A stretch of DNA of 64,000 bases from Utricularia gibba (lineage: Eukaryota; Streptophyta; Magnoliopsida; Lamiales; Lentibulariaceae). The DNA lies in the NCBI GenBank assembly GCA_002189035.1, contig NEEC01000092.1:23036-87035 (forward strand), read 5' to 3'. Both the position numbers and the translations under genes were made by a program. Under the pieces are notes generated by a model. That model was not told the origin of the DNA. It made no database searches and saw only the letters and a program-made list of their open reading frames with translations. Below, piece after piece: positions 62,409-64,000 of the stretch (position 1 is its first letter; each line of letters opens with the position of its first letter).

Positions 62409-63950
62409 CATGCGGTTGAAAAAACCATTTTGGGTGCTCATGACATCCTAACTTCAATAAATGCATTACGATTATCGTCGAGTAGGACCCGATGTGGCAA
62501 AGGAGTCTGACCGAACCTTGGGTCTGAACGAAGTTCCCAACGACATCACCCGCCGAAAAACGACAAGCTTTTCCTTTAGAAACCATGTAGGCAGCCTATT
62601 AAAACCAACGTTAGTAAATGCATCACGTTTTTTGCGAGCTACAAATGAGTATGGGCCGAGCCGACTCGACCTTTTGCCGATACCGTGCCCCACGAGCCCT
62701 CCTCAAATACAAAGCATGCGATTGAGAAAACCATTTTGGGTGCTCATGAAATCCTAACTTCAATAACTGCATCACGATTTTCGTCGAGTAGGACCAGATT
62801 GGCAAAGGAGACAGACGAACCATGGGTCAGAACGAAGTTCACAACGACATCACTCGCCAAAAACGACAAGCTTTTCCTTGAGAAAACCATTGAGGCGGCC
62901 TATTAAAACCAACGTTAATAATGCATCAAGTTTTTTGCCGAGCTACAAATGACTATGGCCCGAGCTCGACTCGACCTCCTGCTCGATACCGTTGCCCCGA
63001 GAGTGCCTTATCAAATATAAAGCATGCGGTTGAGAAAACCATTTTGGGTGCTCATGATATCCTAACTTCAATAACTGCATCACGATTTTCGTCGAGTAGG
63101 ACCCGATGTGGCAAAGGAGTCAGACAACCTTGGGTCCGAACGAAGTTCACAACGACATCACCGCCCAAAAACGACAAGCTTTTCCTTGAGAAACCATGAG
63201 GCGGCCTATTAAAAAACCGTTAATAAATGCATCAAGTTTTTTGCCGAGCTACAAATGACTATGGGCCCGAGCTCGACTCGACCTCCTGCTCGATACCGTT
63301 GCCCCACGAGAGTGCCTTATCAAATATAAAGCATGCGGTTGAGAAAACCATTTTGGGTGCTCATGATATCCTAACTTCAATAACTGCATCACGATTTTCG
63401 TCGAGTAGGACCCGATGTGGCAAAGGAGTCAGACAACCTTGGGTCCGAACGAAGTTCACAACGACATCACTCGCCCAAAAACGACAAGCTTTTCCTTGAG
63501 AAACCATTGAGGCGGCCTATTAAAACCAACCGTTAATAAATGCATCAAGTTTTTTTGCCGAGCTACAAATGACTATGGGCCGAGCTCGACTCGACTCCTG
63601 CTCGATACCGTTGCCCACGAGAGTGCCTTATCAAATATAAAGCATGCGGTTGAGAAAACCATTTTGGGTGCTCATGATATCCTAACTTCAATAACTGCAT
63701 CACGATTTTCGTCGAGTAGGACCCGATGTGGCAAAGGAGTCAGACAGAACCTTGGGTCTGAACGAAGTTCACAACGACATCACCCGCCAAAAACGACAAG
63801 CTTTTCCTTGAGAAACCATTGAGGCGGCTATTAAAACCAACCGTTAATAAATGCATCAAGTTTTTTGCCGAGCTACAAATGACTATGGGCGAGCTCGACT
63901 CGACCTCCTGCTCGATACCGTTGCCCCAGAGTGCCTTATCAAATATAAAG
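62409..63950 (+). repeat. Domain 6 unit 12: a-b-c-c-c (1542 bp)
   Basis: Monomers start at 62409 (a variant, GGTTGAAAAAACC and TTCCTTTAGAAACC), 62715 (b), 63023, 63332 and 63643 (c). This returns to the 5-monomer composition of domain 5, including the a variant that opens the first domain 5 unit at 33493. Two c copies have CAGACAACC, a two-base loss. Confidence 0.82.
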
Positions 63951-64000
63951 ATGCGATTGAGAAAACCATTTGGGTGCTCATGACATCCTAACTTCAATAA
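63951..64000 (+). repeat. Partial a monomer cut by the window end
   Basis: AGATGCGATTGAG, GACATCC and AACTTCAATAA identify the start of a class a copy. The array clearly continues beyond the window on the right, and on the left too, since the window begins inside AAGAATGCG. Confidence 0.85.

Larger units (their letters stand above)
1..64000 (+). repeat. Satellite DNA array, ~311-bp monomer, head-to-tail throughout
   Basis: Every part of the window is built from one monomer. Recurrent anchors are GCATGCGGTTGAG, CATTTTGGGTGCTCATGA, CGTCGAGTAGGACC, CGACAAGCTTTTCC, CCTATTAAAACC, AATAAATGCATCA, GAGCTACAAATGACTATGG and CTCGACTCGACC. I placed 16 monomer starts from 4 to 4659 (mean spacing 310 bp) and 176 from 9618 to 63951 (mean spacing 310.5 bp). 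Full-length copies are 315-316 bp and most shortening comes from small deletions. All copies have the same orientation; I saw no inverted monomer and no foreign insertion. Arrays of this size normally form constitutive heterochromatin at centromeres, pericentromeres or subtelomeres. Which of these applies cannot be read from the sequence. The family was not recognised. Confidence 0.98.

Noticed and set aside
1-64000. CRISPR array (regular direct repeats)
   Set aside because: The whole 311-bp unit is repeated with no unique spacers; conserved and variable parts are of the same kind. This is a satellite array.
1-64000. Telomeric or interstitial telomere repeats (TTTAGGG, TTAGGG)
   Set aside because: No tandem telomere motif seen on either strand, so a subtelomeric position is neither supported nor excluded.
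1-64000. Ribosomal intergenic spacer subrepeats
   Set aside because: Spacer subrepeats would be expected to be broken by rRNA gene sequence every 8-15 kb in a 64-kb window; none is present.
1-64000. Assigning the array to a known satellite family or species
   Set aside because: I do not recognise the monomer with confidence. A database search of the c-class consensus would be needed, and any name from memory would be a guess.

Overview
The whole 64-kb window is one uninterrupted tandem array of a satellite DNA. I find no protein-coding gene, no tRNA or rRNA gene, no transposon, no CRISPR array and no telomere repeat. The monomer is about 311 bp (full-length versions 315-316 bp), and every copy I can place runs head-to-tail in the same orientation. 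An array this long and ordered points to a eukaryotic nuclear chromosome, most likely centromeric, pericentromeric or subtelomeric heterochromatin. Monomer length and style fit plant satellites, but I do not recognise the family and cannot name the organism. A typical c-class monomer is about 47% GC.

Monomers are phased here on GCATGCGGTTGAG (or GAATGCGATTGAG) and fall into classes I named by diagnostic words. a: GACATCC, AAATGCATTACG, CCTGATG, GTCTGACC, CCGCCGAAAAA, GTTAGTAAATGCATCACG, GAGTATGGGACC, AAATACAAAG. b: GAAATCC, CCAGATTTGG, GAGACAGACC, CCATGGGTCAG, CATTGAGGCGGCC. c: GATATCC, CCCGATGTGG, GGGTCCGAAC, TTCACAACG, CATTGAGGCGGCC. d: GATATCC, often AACTTCATC, TTCCCAACG, ACATGCTTTTCC, TATGTAGGCAGCC, CAATTTTTTTGCC. 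e: TTTTCACCGAG and ATGTCTATGTACC. f: strongly diverged, with CCTATTTTCAATAAACG and GCTGAGCTGC. Minor classes g, h, k, m, n, p and q are defined where they occur.

Layout: (1) 1-4880, a dimeric a-b higher-order repeat (about 620 bp). (2) 4881-9450, a disordered stretch of shuffled monomer fragments. (3) 9451-11768, uniform c/d-like monomers without higher order. (4) 11769-32569, a complex domain holding all e-f pairs, with a 7-monomer unit (d-e-f-g-h-k-b, about 2.19 kb) followed by an 8-monomer unit (d-e-f-m-n-p-a-b, about 2.50 kb). (5) 32570-39721, mainly a 5-monomer unit a-b-c-c-c (about 1.55 kb). (6) 39722-64000, mainly a 6-monomer unit a-b-c-d-d-c (about 1.87 kb) interrupted by extra a-b dyads.

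The monomer is itself an old duplication of a half-unit of about 158 bp: matching words lie 158-159 bp apart along its length. The hierarchy is therefore 158 -> 315 -> 0.62/1.55/1.87/2.19/2.50 kb. All open reading frames in the window are translations of the repeat and none is called as a gene. Classes were assigned by eye from diagnostic words, so single assignments could change under a computed alignment; the domain structure should not.
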